A stretch of DNA of 26,681 bases. It comes from JBFMDN01 sp040753915. GTDB taxonomy: Bacteria > Desulfobacterota > Desulfomonilia > Desulfomonilales > Desulfomonilaceae. Position 1 is the first letter of the stretch, and every line of letters starts with the position of its first letter. A program made the position numbers and the translations under genes. The notes beneath the pieces are model-generated. The model ran no database searches. It was not told where the DNA came from and saw only the letters and a list, made by a program, of their open reading frames with translations. Of this stretch, positions 15,297-24,258 are shown piece by piece. Location of the stretch: the NCBI GenBank assembly GCA_040753915.1, contig JBFMDN010000076.1, positions 1 to 26,681 of the forward strand, written 5' to 3'.

Positions 15297-15824
15297 ATGC
15301 GTGTGCTAAGGGCAATTTGCGGGTGGATTGATACGCTCAACGAACGGGTGGGACGTGCAGTAGCGTGGGTGACGTTGCTGCTCGTCTTTGTCGTGTTTGC
15401 TGACGTGATCATGCGGTACGCAATGAAGACGAGCTTCGTCTTCACGCAGGAGCTAGAATGGCACCTGTTTTCCTTCATATTTCTGATCGGCGCAGGGTGC
15501 ACCTTGCTGCGCGACGGCCACGTCCGAGTCGACATCATCTATCAAGGGCTGAGTCCGAAGGGTCGCGCGTGGGTCAATTTCATCGGTGTCGTCTTTTTCC
15601 TCATTCCCGGGTGTCTTCTGGTAATGGACACTTCCATCGCGTTTGCGTACACGGCGTGGCAGGTGGGCGAGGGATCTCCTGACCCCGGCGGAATCCCTTA
15701 CAGGTTCTTGATCAAGGCCACGATCCCGGTCGGATTCCTGCTGTTGCTACTGCAAGGTGTCTCATTGGGGATTAAGAGCTTTTTCGTGTTGATCGGTCAG
15801 CAGATGGAGGAGAGCAAATCCTGA
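15297..15824 (+). CDS. dctQ: TRAP transporter small membrane subunit (second system)
   Basis: This 175-aa inner-membrane protein has about four helices. The family pattern FVVFADVIMRYAMKTSFVFTQELEWHLFSFIFLIGAGCTLLRDGHVRVDIIYQGLSPKGR is clear. The periplasmic segment GEGSPDPGGIPYRFLIK is typical of the DctQ proteins that work with TakP-type receptors. ATG 15297 has GGAG 5 nt upstream. The stop overlaps the dctM start by one base (TGATG). It differs clearly from the first system's DctQ, so the two systems are not a recent duplication. Confidence 0.92.
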   Translation: MRVLRAICGWIDTLNERVGRAVAWVTLLLVFVVFADVIMRYAMKTSFVFTQELEWHLFSFIFLIGAGCTLLRDGHVRVDIIYQGLSPKGRAWVNFIGVVFFLIPGCLLVMDTSIAFAYTAWQVGEGSPDPGGIPYRFLIKATIPVGFLLLLLQGVSLGIKSFFVLIGQQMEESKS

Positions 15825-17152
15825 TGGAATATCTGGCTGGTTGGATGTTTCTCGCCCTGACAGTTCTTCTGATGGCTGGCTTCCCGGTTACGTTCACATT
15901 GCTGGGGACAGCCTTTGTCTTCGGTATGATAGGCTTCGGTTACAGTTTCTTCAATCTTCTGCCCTTGAGAATCTGGGGCGTGATGGGGAATGTCACTCTT
16001 ATGGCGGTGCCGCTCTTCGTATTCATGGGCGTCATGCTGGAGCGCTCCGGCCTGGCTGAAGACCTGTTGGACACCATGGGTCTCCTATTTGCTCGGATTA
16101 GGGGAGGATTGGCGGCCTCTGTCGTGGTGGTCGGGGCGTTGCTGGGGGCCTCGACGGGTATCGTGGGTGCCACAGTGGTTACGATGGGATTGCTTTCGGT
16201 ACCGACCATGCTCAGGCGCAACTACAGCAAAGAGCTGGCAACCGGGACGGTTTGCGCTTCAGGGACGCTCGGTCAGATCATTCCTCCGAGCATTGTGCTG
16301 GTTCTGGTGGGCGACATCGTTGGCGTTCCCGTTGGGGACCTCTTCATAGCGGCGGTTCTTCCCGGGATGGTTCTCGTGGTGCTCTTCATCTTGTACATTG
16401 TGGCCATCGCATATGTTCGCCCTCATCTCGCCCCTCGTATTGCGTGGGAGGAAGTGCAAGAATTGACAGGAGGAAACTTGGCGAGAAAGGTGGCGGTGGC
16501 CCTTTTCCCACCTCTGTTCCTCATTATGGCGGTGCTCGGCTCGATCTTTGCGGGTGTTGCTTCTCCGACTGAGGCTGCGGCCGTGGGAGCAGTGGGCTCA
16601 ATCCTGCTTACCTCGGCAAATCGCAAGCTCAACATGGCGGTCCTGAGGGAAGTCATGATGTCGACCATGAAGCTCACGTGCATGGTGTTTATCATACTCG
16701 TTGGCGCAGCGGCGTTTGGATTGGTATTTCGCGGGCTGGGTGGAGACGGGCTGGTTCGTGAGTTCTTGGGGTCCATAGCTCACGCGTATAGCAAGTGGGC
16801 CGTGTTGGCTATGGTAATGGGCCTGATCTTTGTGATCGGATTTTTTCTGGATTTTATTGAAATCACATTCATCCACGTGCCGGTTTTGGCGCCGATTATG
16901 ATCGAATTTGGATTCGACCCGCTCTGGCTGTGCATCCTCATTGCGGTAAACTTGCAGACATCCTTCCTGACACCGCCGTTCGGGTTCTCACTGTTCTACC
17001 TCAAGGCGGTCACTCCGCCTGAAATAACAACGGGCAATATCTACAGAGGGATAATTCCATTTGTCCTGCTGCAGATCGTAGGTCTGATAGCGGTCGTGGC
17101 TTTTCCCGCATTAGCCACATGGCTCCCCAAGGCGGTTTTTGGGGGCGGATGA
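15824..17152 (+). CDS. dctM: TRAP transporter large membrane subunit (second system)
   Basis: This 442-aa permease has about 12-13 hydrophobic segments. It shows GNVTLMAVPLFVFMGVMLERSGLAEDLLDTMG, then GASTGIVGATVVTMGLLSVPTMLRRNYSKELATGTVCASGTLGQIIPPSIVLVLVGD, and late NLQTSFLTPPFGFSLFYLKAVTPPEI, all DctM signatures. It drives Na+ or H+ coupled import with the DctQ encoded just before it. Translation is coupled through the TGATG overlap, and the receptor gene follows after about 130 bp. No catabolic enzyme gene is in this operon, so the substrate must be inferred from the receptor. Confidence 0.94.
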   Translation: MEYLAGWMFLALTVLLMAGFPVTFTLLGTAFVFGMIGFGYSFFNLLPLRIWGVMGNVTLMAVPLFVFMGVMLERSGLAEDLLDTMGLLFARIRGGLAASVVVVGALLGASTGIVGATVVTMGLLSVPTMLRRNYSKELATGTVCASGTLGQIIPPSIVLVLVGDIVGVPVGDLFIAAVLPGMVLVVLFILYIVAIAYVRPHLAPRIAWEEVQELTGGNLARKVAVALFPPLFLIMAVLGSIFAGVASPTEAAAVGAVGSILLTSANRKLNMAVLREVMMSTMKLTCMVFIILVGAAAFGLVFRGLGGDGLVREFLGSIAHAYSKWAVLAMVMGLIFVIGFFLDFIEITFIHVPVLAPIMIEFGFDPLWLCILIAVNLQTSFLTPPFGFSLFYLKAVTPPEITTGNIYRGIIPFVLLQIVGLIAVVAFPALATWLPKAVFGGG

Positions 17153-17280
17153 CCGGCGGCCGGGTAGTTGTCGGGGGGTAGGCGGCCATCATGCCTGTGG
17201 AGGGGGCCCATCGCGCGCCCGATGCGACGAGGGGCGGTGGCTGCGAAGCTCATTCCATTGAACCAGACAGGAGGTTGTTG

Positions 17281-18390
17281 ATGAAGCGAAGGGATTTCAT
17301 GAAAAAGGCCGGGGTAGTTGCAGGAGCCACAGCCGCGGCGTCCACCGTTGCCGCGCCCACGATCTGGGCACAAGGCAAGAAATATCAGTGGAAGATGGTC
17401 ACCACGTGGCCTCCTAACTTTCCGGTCTTGCAAACAGGCTCTGAGAGATTTGCAAAACGCCTCAATGAGGTTACGGAGGGAAGAATCAAGATACAGGTTT
17501 TCGCCGGCGGGGAGCTCGTGCCTCCTCTGGGGGTGTTTGACGCGGTTTCCGGTGGCACGGTTGAGGTCGGAAGCGGCGCATCGTACTACTGGGCGGGAAA
17601 GTGCCCGGCCGGTCAGTGGTTCTCTGCAGTGCCCTTCGGATTCAACCCCCAGGGAATTAACACCTGGTTCTATTCCGGTGGCGGGCTCAAGCTATGGGAA
17701 GAGGCCTATGCGCCGTTCAATGTGGTTCCCAGACCGCAGGGGAACACCGGCGTCCAGATGGGCGGCTGGTTTCGCAAAGAAATGAAGACCATGGACGACT
17801 GGAAAGGCCTAAAAATGAGGATACCCGGACTGGGAGGTAAAGTGGTTGCCAAGGCTGGCGGGACCGTGGTCCTGCTGCCCGGCGGCGAAATCTTCACCTC
17901 TCTGGAGCGCGGAGTCATCGATGCGACCGAATGGGTCGGACCGCTTCACGACCTTCGACTTGGACTGTACAAGGCGGCAGAGTTCTACTACTATCCTGGT
18001 TGGCATGAGCCGGGCACCTGCCTCGAGGTCATCTTCAACAAGAAGGTCTACGACTCGTTGCCCAATGATCTGAAGCTCGCCATAGATACTGTGGCCGCGG
18101 AGACCAACCTCTGGAGCCTGTGTGAATTCGAGTCTCAGAACGGCGCAGCGCTTCTGGAGCTCATCAACAAACATCACGTCAAGCTCCGAGAGTTCCCTCC
18201 CGACATGCTGAAGCAACTCCAGAAGCTGAGCGACGAAGTTCTGGAAGAAGAAGCCAAGAAAGACGCGATGTCCACGAAGGTCCATGAAGCCTTCAAGGAC
18301 TTCAAGAAGAAGCTTGGACCGTGGGGAACAGTTTCAGAGAAGTCGTACTACGACACCATATTCGGCGAATACCTTCTCAAGAGCCAATAG
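17281..18390 (+). CDS. dctP: TRAP substrate-binding protein, TakP-type, Tat-exported
   Basis: This 369-aa periplasmic receptor starts with a twin-arginine signal (KRRDFMKK, then an Ala/Val-rich stretch ending near WAQ, about 31), so it is probably exported folded. The mature protein closely follows the TakP/lactate-receptor branch of DctP: FAGGELVPPLGVFDAVSGGTVEVGSG, NTGVQMGGWF, GLKMRIPGLGGKV, DATEWVGP and YYYPGWHEPG. In that branch a conserved Gln, Arg and Glu-Trp bind a 2-oxo or 2-hydroxy monocarboxylate together with a cation. Equivalent residues are seen here at about Q159, R180 and E217-W218. Pyruvate, lactate or a longer 2-oxoacid are plausible ligands. ATG 17281 is preceded by AGGAGG; the open frame further upstream is discarded. 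Confidence 0.92.
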   Translation: MKRRDFMKKAGVVAGATAAASTVAAPTIWAQGKKYQWKMVTTWPPNFPVLQTGSERFAKRLNEVTEGRIKIQVFAGGELVPPLGVFDAVSGGTVEVGSGASYYWAGKCPAGQWFSAVPFGFNPQGINTWFYSGGGLKLWEEAYAPFNVVPRPQGNTGVQMGGWFRKEMKTMDDWKGLKMRIPGLGGKVVAKAGGTVVLLPGGEIFTSLERGVIDATEWVGPLHDLRLGLYKAAEFYYYPGWHEPGTCLEVIFNKKVYDSLPNDLKLAIDTVAAETNLWSLCEFESQNGAALLELINKHHVKLREFPPDMLKQLQKLSDEVLEEEAKKDAMSTKVHEAFKDFKKKLGPWGTVSEKSYYDTIFGEYLLKSQ

Positions 18391-18404
18391 TCCTCACAAT
18401 TATC

Positions 18405-18439
18405 CTGCGGGGGAGCACGGTACGTGACGCTCCCCGCAG
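18405..18439. terminator. Strong hairpin between convergent dctP and RND pump genes
   Basis: CTGCGGGGGAGC (18405-18416) pairs with GCTCCCCGCAG (18429-18439) over 11 bp with one bulged G and a 12-nt loop. It fills most of the 52-bp gap between two convergent genes, where a bidirectional terminator is expected. Neither side has a clear T-tract, so it may act with Rho or mainly as a 3'-end stabiliser. Confidence 0.55.
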
Positions 18440-18442
18440 CGC

Positions 18443-21400
18443 TCATGCGCGCTTCGGTGTGCGAAGCCCCAGCATACCTAGGATATCTGCCCGGATGACA
18501 GCCAACGCCGGCACGAGGAGCAAAATGAGCCCCGTGGCTGTGAGAAGACCAAAGACCACCGTAATGGTCATGGGCTTCAGGTACTGGGCTTGCACGCTCG
18601 TTTCCAGCATGATTGGGAACAGGCCTGCGGCTGTAGAGAGCGTCGTGAGAATGATCTGCCTGAACCGATTCACCGCGCCTTCCTCCAGAGCCTGTTCCAG
18701 TGGCAATCCGCGCTCGATGCCGTTGTTGGTTGCTTCGACCAGGAGAAGGGAGTCATTGACGACTATTCCTGCCAGGGCAAGGACTCCAAACATGGAAAGG
18801 ATCGTAAAATCCATGCCAAAAAGGAGATGTCCTATAGTGATACCGATGAAAGAAAAGGGCACAGCAGTCATGACGATGATGGGGTAGCTGTACGTGCGGA
18901 ACATATTGACCAGAAGCACGTAGATTAGGAAGAGCGCCACTCCGAGCCCTTTCAACAGGCTGCCCATAGTTTCTTCGGTCTCTCGCTGTTGGCCTTCCAG
19001 ATTAATATTCACATCGGGGAATTCTCGTTTCAGCTCCGGGAAAAAGCTTTCGGAAAGCGAAGAAATCACCTCTCTGGCATTGGTGCGATCCTCGTCCACG
19101 TCCGCAGAAACGGTTATCGACCTTCGACCGTGCTTCCTGACTATGTTCGACGGACCTCTGTATTCCTCGATCTGGGTCACTTCTTTGAACGCTATATCGC
19201 GACCACCCTCCACACGGACCCGCATATTCTCCAGGTCACCGAGGGCTGCTCGCTCTTCTTCGGGATAGCGCACGCGAATAGTGACCTCATTCCTTCCTCG
19301 CTGCACCTTGAGGGCCTCCTCACCCCAGAAGTTTGCCCTCGTCTGGCGGGCAAGATCGTTTAAGGAGACCCCCAGTTGTCGAGCCCCTTCATTCAGGGAG
19401 AGCCGAAGCTCCTTCTTGCCGGGCCTGTACGAATCCTCTACATCTACCACTCCGTCGAAGTTTGCCAGCTCCTTCTTCAAGCTCTCTGAGGCGGCGCGAA
19501 GTTGACCGAGATCTTCTCCCCCCAGATCTATCTCAACCGGCTTTCCTCCCGGACGGCCAGCCCGAGCTGAAGAATCGAAAACCAGAGAAATGGCTTCTGG
19601 AATCTCTCCCGTCAGCTTGCGCCACGCGGCAGTGATTTCGGCCGAGGGAACGCGGCGCTCTGACGATTCCAACAGCTCAATAGTCACATCCGCGAGGTGA
19701 GCCCCTTTTTCCTTGCTGGTCCTTGCCGTGGCCCGTTGGCCGATCGAGGAGAACATGTGGACGATTACCGACTTTCCATCCTCCCGGACGTATTGCTTCT
19801 CCATAGCACGGGCAGCAGCCTCCAACTTCTCCACCAGAGACTGCGTGGTCTGAAAGCTTGTTCCTTCAGGCATGACTATGCGCGCAGCGATCCTGTCGGA
19901 GTCCATCCTCGCAAAGAACACGAATCCAATTCTGCCCCCTGCCACGAGGCCCGCACACAACATCAGCAGAGCAATGGTTGCGGCGAGGAGGGGGTATGGT
20001 TGGCGTACAGCGAATCTCACGGACGGGAGAAACAGCCGCGCCACAAACCAATCCAGTCCGTGCTGAACTCGGATCCTCACGCGCTCCGCGATCGCCAAGG
20101 GGTGCCATTTGCGGGAAAGGTCTTCACGGGGCTTCATATGAGCCAGGTGAGCTGGCAAGATTACCAGCGCCTCGGTCAGCGAAACAAGGAGCACGGCCAC
20201 GATCGCCATGGGAAACACTGCCATGAATTTCCCCATGGTGCCGGGAATAAACAACATGGGCAAGAAAGCCACTATGGTGGTAGCAACGGAATTCACTACC
20301 GGATAACCGATCTCCGCTGTTCCTTCAACCGCCGCGACCTCGGGGTTCTCTCCCCGGCTGATTCTGGTGAACACGTTTTCTCCGATGACAATAGCGTCGT
20401 CCACCACAATTCCGAGGACCACAATGAACGAATACATGGAAACCATGTTGAGAGAATGATTGAAATGATCCAGGACGAGGAACGATCCGAGTATGGAGAT
20501 CGGGATGCCCATTGCCACCCAGAACGCGAGTCTCAGCCGCAAGAAGAGCCCTAGAATGATAAGCACCAGGACCAGGCCCTGAAGAGCATTTCTGGTCATG
20601 AGATCAAGTCTGCTGCGGATGTAGACCGAATCGTCGTCCCAGACTATCATCCGCACGCTTGGGGGAAGCGTTCGGCCCTGTTCCTTGACGTACTGCTTGA
20701 CCTTGTCCGAGATTGCTATGGCGTCCTGTGCGGACGTTTTGTCTACAGCCACAAGGATTGCAGGCTTGCCGTCCATGCGAGTCTGGAGATCTACATCCTC
20801 AAAGGTATCCGTAATTTTCGCTATACGGTTCAGAGGAACCGTCGTGCCATCCGGGCTGTACACTACGACTAGATCCTCGAATTCTTTCGCGGTGTATCGC
20901 TGCCCTTTGGTTCTGAGCAAGACTTGTCCCGATTCCGCTTTAAGAGTTCCTGCGGGCAGGTCCAGAGTGTTCAGCCGGATTAAGTCTGCCACGGCTGGTA
21001 ACGTAAGCCCATACTTGCGGAGGGTGTGCTCGGGAATTTCGATGGCGACTTCGTATTCCCGGTTTCCGACCAGCTCTACCTGAGAGATTCCTTGCATGGC
21101 AAGGAGGTCGTTCTTGACTTTCTCCGCCAAGGCTGTGAGGACGTGTTCAGACGCATCCCCGTACACTGCCACCTTGATCACCGGAAACTTGGCTATGACT
21201 TCTACTGTGACAGGCCGCTCCGAATCTTTGGGAAAGGTGTCTATCTGATCGACCGCATTCTTGACCTCGTTGACCACACGGCTCACATCCGCTCCTGCCT
21301 CGAGCTCCGCCGTTACAGTCCCCCGTCCCTCTACAGCGACGGAAGTGATCTTCTTAATGTCCCGTATTCCCGTTATCTGCTCTTCAATCTTGGCACAAAT

Positions 21401-21592
21401 GGATTCCTCGATCTCCTCGACCGATGCTCCTTTGTACACGACCGAGACTTCCACCTGATCCAGGGAGAATATGGGGAACATCTCTCGGCGCAAGCTCCAT
21501 GCGCTGAGAAGTCCAGTCACGAGCAGGAAGATCATGAGGACGTTGGCCACGACCGGCCGCGAGACACTCCACTGTGCGATTGCCCGCAACAT
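18443..21592 (-). CDS. RND efflux transporter, inner-membrane pump (AcrB/HAE-like)
   Basis: This 1049-aa proton-driven pump is of the usual RND length. It has an N-terminal helix, a periplasmic loop from about 35 to 335, a first membrane bundle, a second loop and a second bundle. TM4 carries the proton-relay pair D398/D399 in GIVVDDAIVIGENV. In the late membrane bundle the place of AcrB's relay lysine reads GIVVNDSLLLVE (N946, D947), so the lysine is absent; a variant relay is implied. Such RND pumps expel drugs, lipids or metabolites through a trimer joined to an adaptor and an outer-membrane channel. The adaptor gene lies just upstream, 31 bp away, but no TolC-type gene is seen. The substrate is unknown. 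ATG 21592 has only a weak ribosome binding site, so it may depend on coupling. Confidence 0.93.
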   Translation of the reverse strand: MLRAIAQWSVSRPVVANVLMIFLLVTGLLSAWSLRREMFPIFSLDQVEVSVVYKGASVEEIEESICAKIEEQITGIRDIKKITSVAVEGRGTVTAELEAGADVSRVVNEVKNAVDQIDTFPKDSERPVTVEVIAKFPVIKVAVYGDASEHVLTALAEKVKNDLLAMQGISQVELVGNREYEVAIEIPEHTLRKYGLTLPAVADLIRLNTLDLPAGTLKAESGQVLLRTKGQRYTAKEFEDLVVVYSPDGTTVPLNRIAKITDTFEDVDLQTRMDGKPAILVAVDKTSAQDAIAISDKVKQYVKEQGRTLPPSVRMIVWDDDSVYIRSRLDLMTRNALQGLVLVLIILGLFLRLRLAFWVAMGIPISILGSFLVLDHFNHSLNMVSMYSFIVVLGIVVDDAIVIGENVFTRISRGENPEVAAVEGTAEIGYPVVNSVATTIVAFLPMLFIPGTMGKFMAVFPMAIVAVLLVSLTEALVILPAHLAHMKPREDLSRKWHPLAIAERVRIRVQHGLDWFVARLFLPSVRFAVRQPYPLLAATIALLMLCAGLVAGGRIGFVFFARMDSDRIAARIVMPEGTSFQTTQSLVEKLEAAARAMEKQYVREDGKSVIVHMFSSIGQRATARTSKEKGAHLADVTIELLESSERRVPSAEITAAWRKLTGEIPEAISLVFDSSARAGRPGGKPVEIDLGGEDLGQLRAASESLKKELANFDGVVDVEDSYRPGKKELRLSLNEGARQLGVSLNDLARQTRANFWGEEALKVQRGRNEVTIRVRYPEEERAALGDLENMRVRVEGGRDIAFKEVTQIEEYRGPSNIVRKHGRRSITVSADVDEDRTNAREVISSLSESFFPELKREFPDVNINLEGQQRETEETMGSLLKGLGVALFLIYVLLVNMFRTYSYPIIVMTAVPFSFIGITIGHLLFGMDFTILSMFGVLALAGIVVNDSLLLVEATNNGIERGLPLEQALEEGAVNRFRQIILTTLSTAAGLFPIMLETSVQAQYLKPMTITVVFGLLTATGLILLLVPALAVIRADILGMLGLRTPKRA

Positions 21593-21623
21593 TACGGGAT
21601 ATTCCTGATCTCTTCAGGTGACA

Positions 21624-23003
21624 TCATGCTACCTCTGCCGTTCGTAGCCCCATTCCGGGAATGGGCACGGGAATAGGCGACAAAATGAGCTTGTCGCCCA
21701 TTTTCAGTCCATTCGAGATTATCGCCTCTTCTCTCAAAAGCGCCTCAACCTTTACTGGCCTAATTTCGAGCTTTCCGTCATTAACGAGGTAGACGCTCCC
21801 CCCATGGAGGGCGCTTCGAGGGACCTTGGCCACGTTCCTGAGAACGGCTCCCTGAATCTTGACCGTAACGAACATTCCTGGCATGAGAGGAGGAGAAGAG
21901 CCGGGCTGGACATCCTTCAACGGATTCTTCACCTCCACCACTATGGGAATTGTCCGAGTCGCGGCATCGAGAGCGCCTTTCAACCGGGTCACCTTCCCTT
22001 CCCACGTCTTGACACCGCGGGCCCATCTGAAGCTTACTTCCGCGGCAGGACCATGCCTCCTCATCCAGTCATTCATCTGGGCAAGATCTTCAAGCGGCGG
22101 GAGCTGGTTGCGGGTTTCCTCGTCAATCCAGTGAGCCATCTTGGTTGGCGAGAAGTTCACAACTATCTCCATGGCGGACGTGTCATACAAAGTTGCCAGC
22201 TTTTGCCCTACTTGCACGTACTGACCCTGTTCAACGGACTCTTCCTGCACTCTTCCCTCAAATGGCGCAAAGATCTTGGTCTTCTCCAGCTTGATCTCTG
22301 CCAGCTCCTTCTTTACCCGAGTTGCCTTGATCTTCGCCTCAACCAGGTCTTTCTGAGAGTTGAGAAGCGCCAGAGCATTCTGCTGATTTACCACCGAGAC
22401 TTCTTTCTGCTTGGTGTCGATCGCTTGTCTGTCCACTTCGCTCTGTGAGATGGATCCACTTTCCAGGAGCTTCTGTTTCCTGTCCAGCTCCATCTTGGAG
22501 AGCTGGAGACTGGAGACTTCAACGTCCAGATGCCGCGTGATATTCTCTTGTTCCTGGTCGAGCTTGGCCTTTTCGGCCGCTAACTGAGCCAGTTCAGCTT
22601 CTGACTGGGCCACGCTCAGCCGATACTCCCGCGGGTCCACCTCGGCGAGCAACTGGCCCTTGCGAACGAAATACCCTACTTGCATGACGTCAGAGACGTA
22701 CACGAGCGTTCCCGCAACTTCGGCCGTCAGATCGAGTACCGTCTTAGGTGAAACCGTACCGCTTTCCTCTATGGTAGTATTGAAGTCTCCCAACGTGACA
22801 TCCATCACCCGTACGAGAGGACGTCCGGCTTCTGCGGGAGCCTGAGGAGGGGCTGGCTTGGTCATCTTCAGAGCACCGAATCCGACCGCACCAGTTGCGA
22901 GAATTGCCAGACACACTCCTATAGTCTTCATACGCGACCTCATGTCCTGCCCTGTTCCTCCACCCGATCCGCGATTGTCGGCCGCAGATCTCTCAGGCTT
23001 CAC
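21624..23003 (-). CDS. RND efflux periplasmic adaptor (HlyD/AcrA family)
   Basis: This membrane-fusion protein is about 459 aa and links the RND pump to an outer-membrane channel. It has one N-terminal membrane anchor (about 27-46, IGVCLAILATGAVGFGALKM) and no lipobox. A barrel/lipoyl start follows (GTVSPKTVLDLTAEVAGTLVYVSDVMQVGYFVRKGQLLAEVD), then a long coiled coil (about 125-240) with an LLESGSISQSEVD hairpin turn, the lipoyl return KIFAPFEGRVQEESVEQGQYVQVGQKLA, and a C-terminal beta domain. GTG 23003 sits just behind a good promoter. ATG 22943 or 22931, which would start at the anchor, are alternatives. It forms an operon with the pump gene. Confidence 0.9.
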   Translation of the reverse strand: MKPERSAADNRGSGGGTGQDMRSRMKTIGVCLAILATGAVGFGALKMTKPAPPQAPAEAGRPLVRVMDVTLGDFNTTIEESGTVSPKTVLDLTAEVAGTLVYVSDVMQVGYFVRKGQLLAEVDPREYRLSVAQSEAELAQLAAEKAKLDQEQENITRHLDVEVSSLQLSKMELDRKQKLLESGSISQSEVDRQAIDTKQKEVSVVNQQNALALLNSQKDLVEAKIKATRVKKELAEIKLEKTKIFAPFEGRVQEESVEQGQYVQVGQKLATLYDTSAMEIVVNFSPTKMAHWIDEETRNQLPPLEDLAQMNDWMRRHGPAAEVSFRWARGVKTWEGKVTRLKGALDAATRTIPIVVEVKNPLKDVQPGSSPPLMPGMFVTVKIQGAVLRNVAKVPRSALHGGSVYLVNDGKLEIRPVKVEALLREEAIISNGLKMGDKLILSPIPVPIPGMGLRTAEVA

Positions 23004-23037
23004 CTATCCTTGAGAAACACCGGCGTATTCTTCGTGA

Positions 23038-23066
23038 AGCATAACCTTCCCTTGTCGAACTATCAA
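23038..23066 (-). promoter_or_regulatory. Probable promoter of the RND efflux operon
   Basis: On the minus strand TTGATA (23061-23066) and TATGCT (23038-23043) are separated by exactly 17 bp. The predicted start near 23031 leaves a leader of about 28 nt before GTG 23003. It lies in the 72-bp gap after the preceding membrane-protease gene. Confidence 0.55.
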
Positions 23067-23075
23067 CAGTGTGCG

Positions 23076-24194
23076 TCAAGCCTCGGAAGGATCCCTGGAC
23101 CATCGGCTCTGTATCCAGCGACGCACATAGTCCTGGTAGCGGAAGAGGAGAAAACCCGCAACGAGCGGCAGCATGGTCGCGAGGAAGAAAAAGAAGGCAA
23201 CCGACGTGAGCTCTACATGGAGATAGTCTTCGGCAATGCGACTGAAGTCCATCCAGTGACCGCCTCCTTTAGCCTGCTCGTACTCGAAGCGTGCCTCGGT
23301 GCTGGTCATCAGCCGATAGGCAAAACGAAGGTCCGTAAACACGACAAAGAAGCTCACTGCGGCGTACAATGGCCTCTCAACCGAATGCACGACAGCCGCG
23401 CCACTCAATGCTCGATAGAAAAAGACGGCAGCAATGATCAGCTCCGTACCATGGCCCATGGAGAGAATTACAACCTCATGCATAAAAGTGGCGGACAGAA
23501 TTGCGTGCACGACGAGAAGACTTACCAGCAGGATCACTGTGCCCACGTTTTTCCTGAACGAATACACAAGGAATCCAGCAAGCAGATACATGGACATCAA
23601 CAACATGAGGGACCTCTGGCCGTGGATGGTCACTCCGCCTCCGTATTGCAGGTCAAAGGCCGGAGCGGACGGATACGCGAATATCCACCCTGTCAGAAAA
23701 TGACCCATTTCGTGGATCAGCACGACAAAAGTCAAGAAGATGTGGTTCAAGAGGGGAATGGACAAGACGATGAGAGCGGCTATCAAGCCTCCGCCCACGA
23801 CGAGCCAGTCTTCCTTGTCCATACTCCGCGCTTCGGGCCGGGCATCATCATTTTCGTCTTCCACCTCGGAGAATCTCAGCTCTTCGTCTACTGGATCCCC
23901 TAACAGCGGAGCAGCGTGCTCCGACAGCCTGCTCGCCTCCCCTGAGGCAGATGTCCTGGCGACCCGGCCGCCAGATTGTCTCAGGCCCATTTGCCCCCTG
24001 CGGCAGCGTTCCCCATCTCGCACATCACACCTGTCCCGCTCTCTGGCCTGGGCGATGGATTTCGGAGCACTCGACCGGTGATCGCCCTTGATTTCCGACC
24101 CCGCATGAATTCCGATCTTGGAAAAGATCACTCCGCAACGGAGGCACTCTTCGTTGGAGTCCGCCTGGGTGAGTCCGCACTTGGGGCACTTCAT
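23076..24194 (-). CDS. Membrane protein with N-terminal zinc ribbon and M50-like HExxH site
   Basis: This 372-aa protein begins with a zinc ribbon (CPKC at 3-6, CLRC at 17-20, then GVIFSK), a tag typical of deltaproteobacterial membrane proteins. A polar, low-complexity, Arg/Ser/Glu-rich linker runs to about 128. About six hydrophobic segments follow. The first segments contain VVLIHEMGHFLTGW, with HEMGH at 161-165, the zinc-binding site of intramembrane M50 (site-2) proteases. I could not identify the second M50 motif (the aspartate that completes zinc binding) with confidence, so proteolytic activity is a suggestion. The cytosolic ribbon could recruit a partner or substrate. ATG 24194 has GGAG 6 nt upstream and is preferred to the adjoining TTG. 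It lies 64 bp after the ydcZ-like gene. Confidence 0.78.
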   Translation of the reverse strand: MKCPKCGLTQADSNEECLRCGVIFSKIGIHAGSEIKGDHRSSAPKSIAQARERDRCDVRDGERCRRGQMGLRQSGGRVARTSASGEASRLSEHAAPLLGDPVDEELRFSEVEDENDDARPEARSMDKEDWLVVGGGLIAALIVLSIPLLNHIFLTFVVLIHEMGHFLTGWIFAYPSAPAFDLQYGGGVTIHGQRSLMLLMSMYLLAGFLVYSFRKNVGTVILLVSLLVVHAILSATFMHEVVILSMGHGTELIIAAVFFYRALSGAAVVHSVERPLYAAVSFFVVFTDLRFAYRLMTSTEARFEYEQAKGGGHWMDFSRIAEDYLHVELTSVAFFFFLATMLPLVAGFLLFRYQDYVRRWIQSRWSRDPSEA

Positions 24195-24258
24195 CAATCT
24201 CTCCTCAGATACGCTGGGTTGCCTGCAATCCGGCGCCGGCGAATGCCTGAAGCCAAGG

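Noticed and set aside
19697..20554. Plus-strand open frame of 285 codons
   Set aside because: It is fully antisense to the RND pump gene, and its composition (His/Arg/Gln-rich) is typical of an antisense shadow.
23010..23903. Plus-strand open frame of 297 codons
   Set aside because: It is antisense to the zinc-ribbon membrane protein, which has a clear domain plan and a good start.
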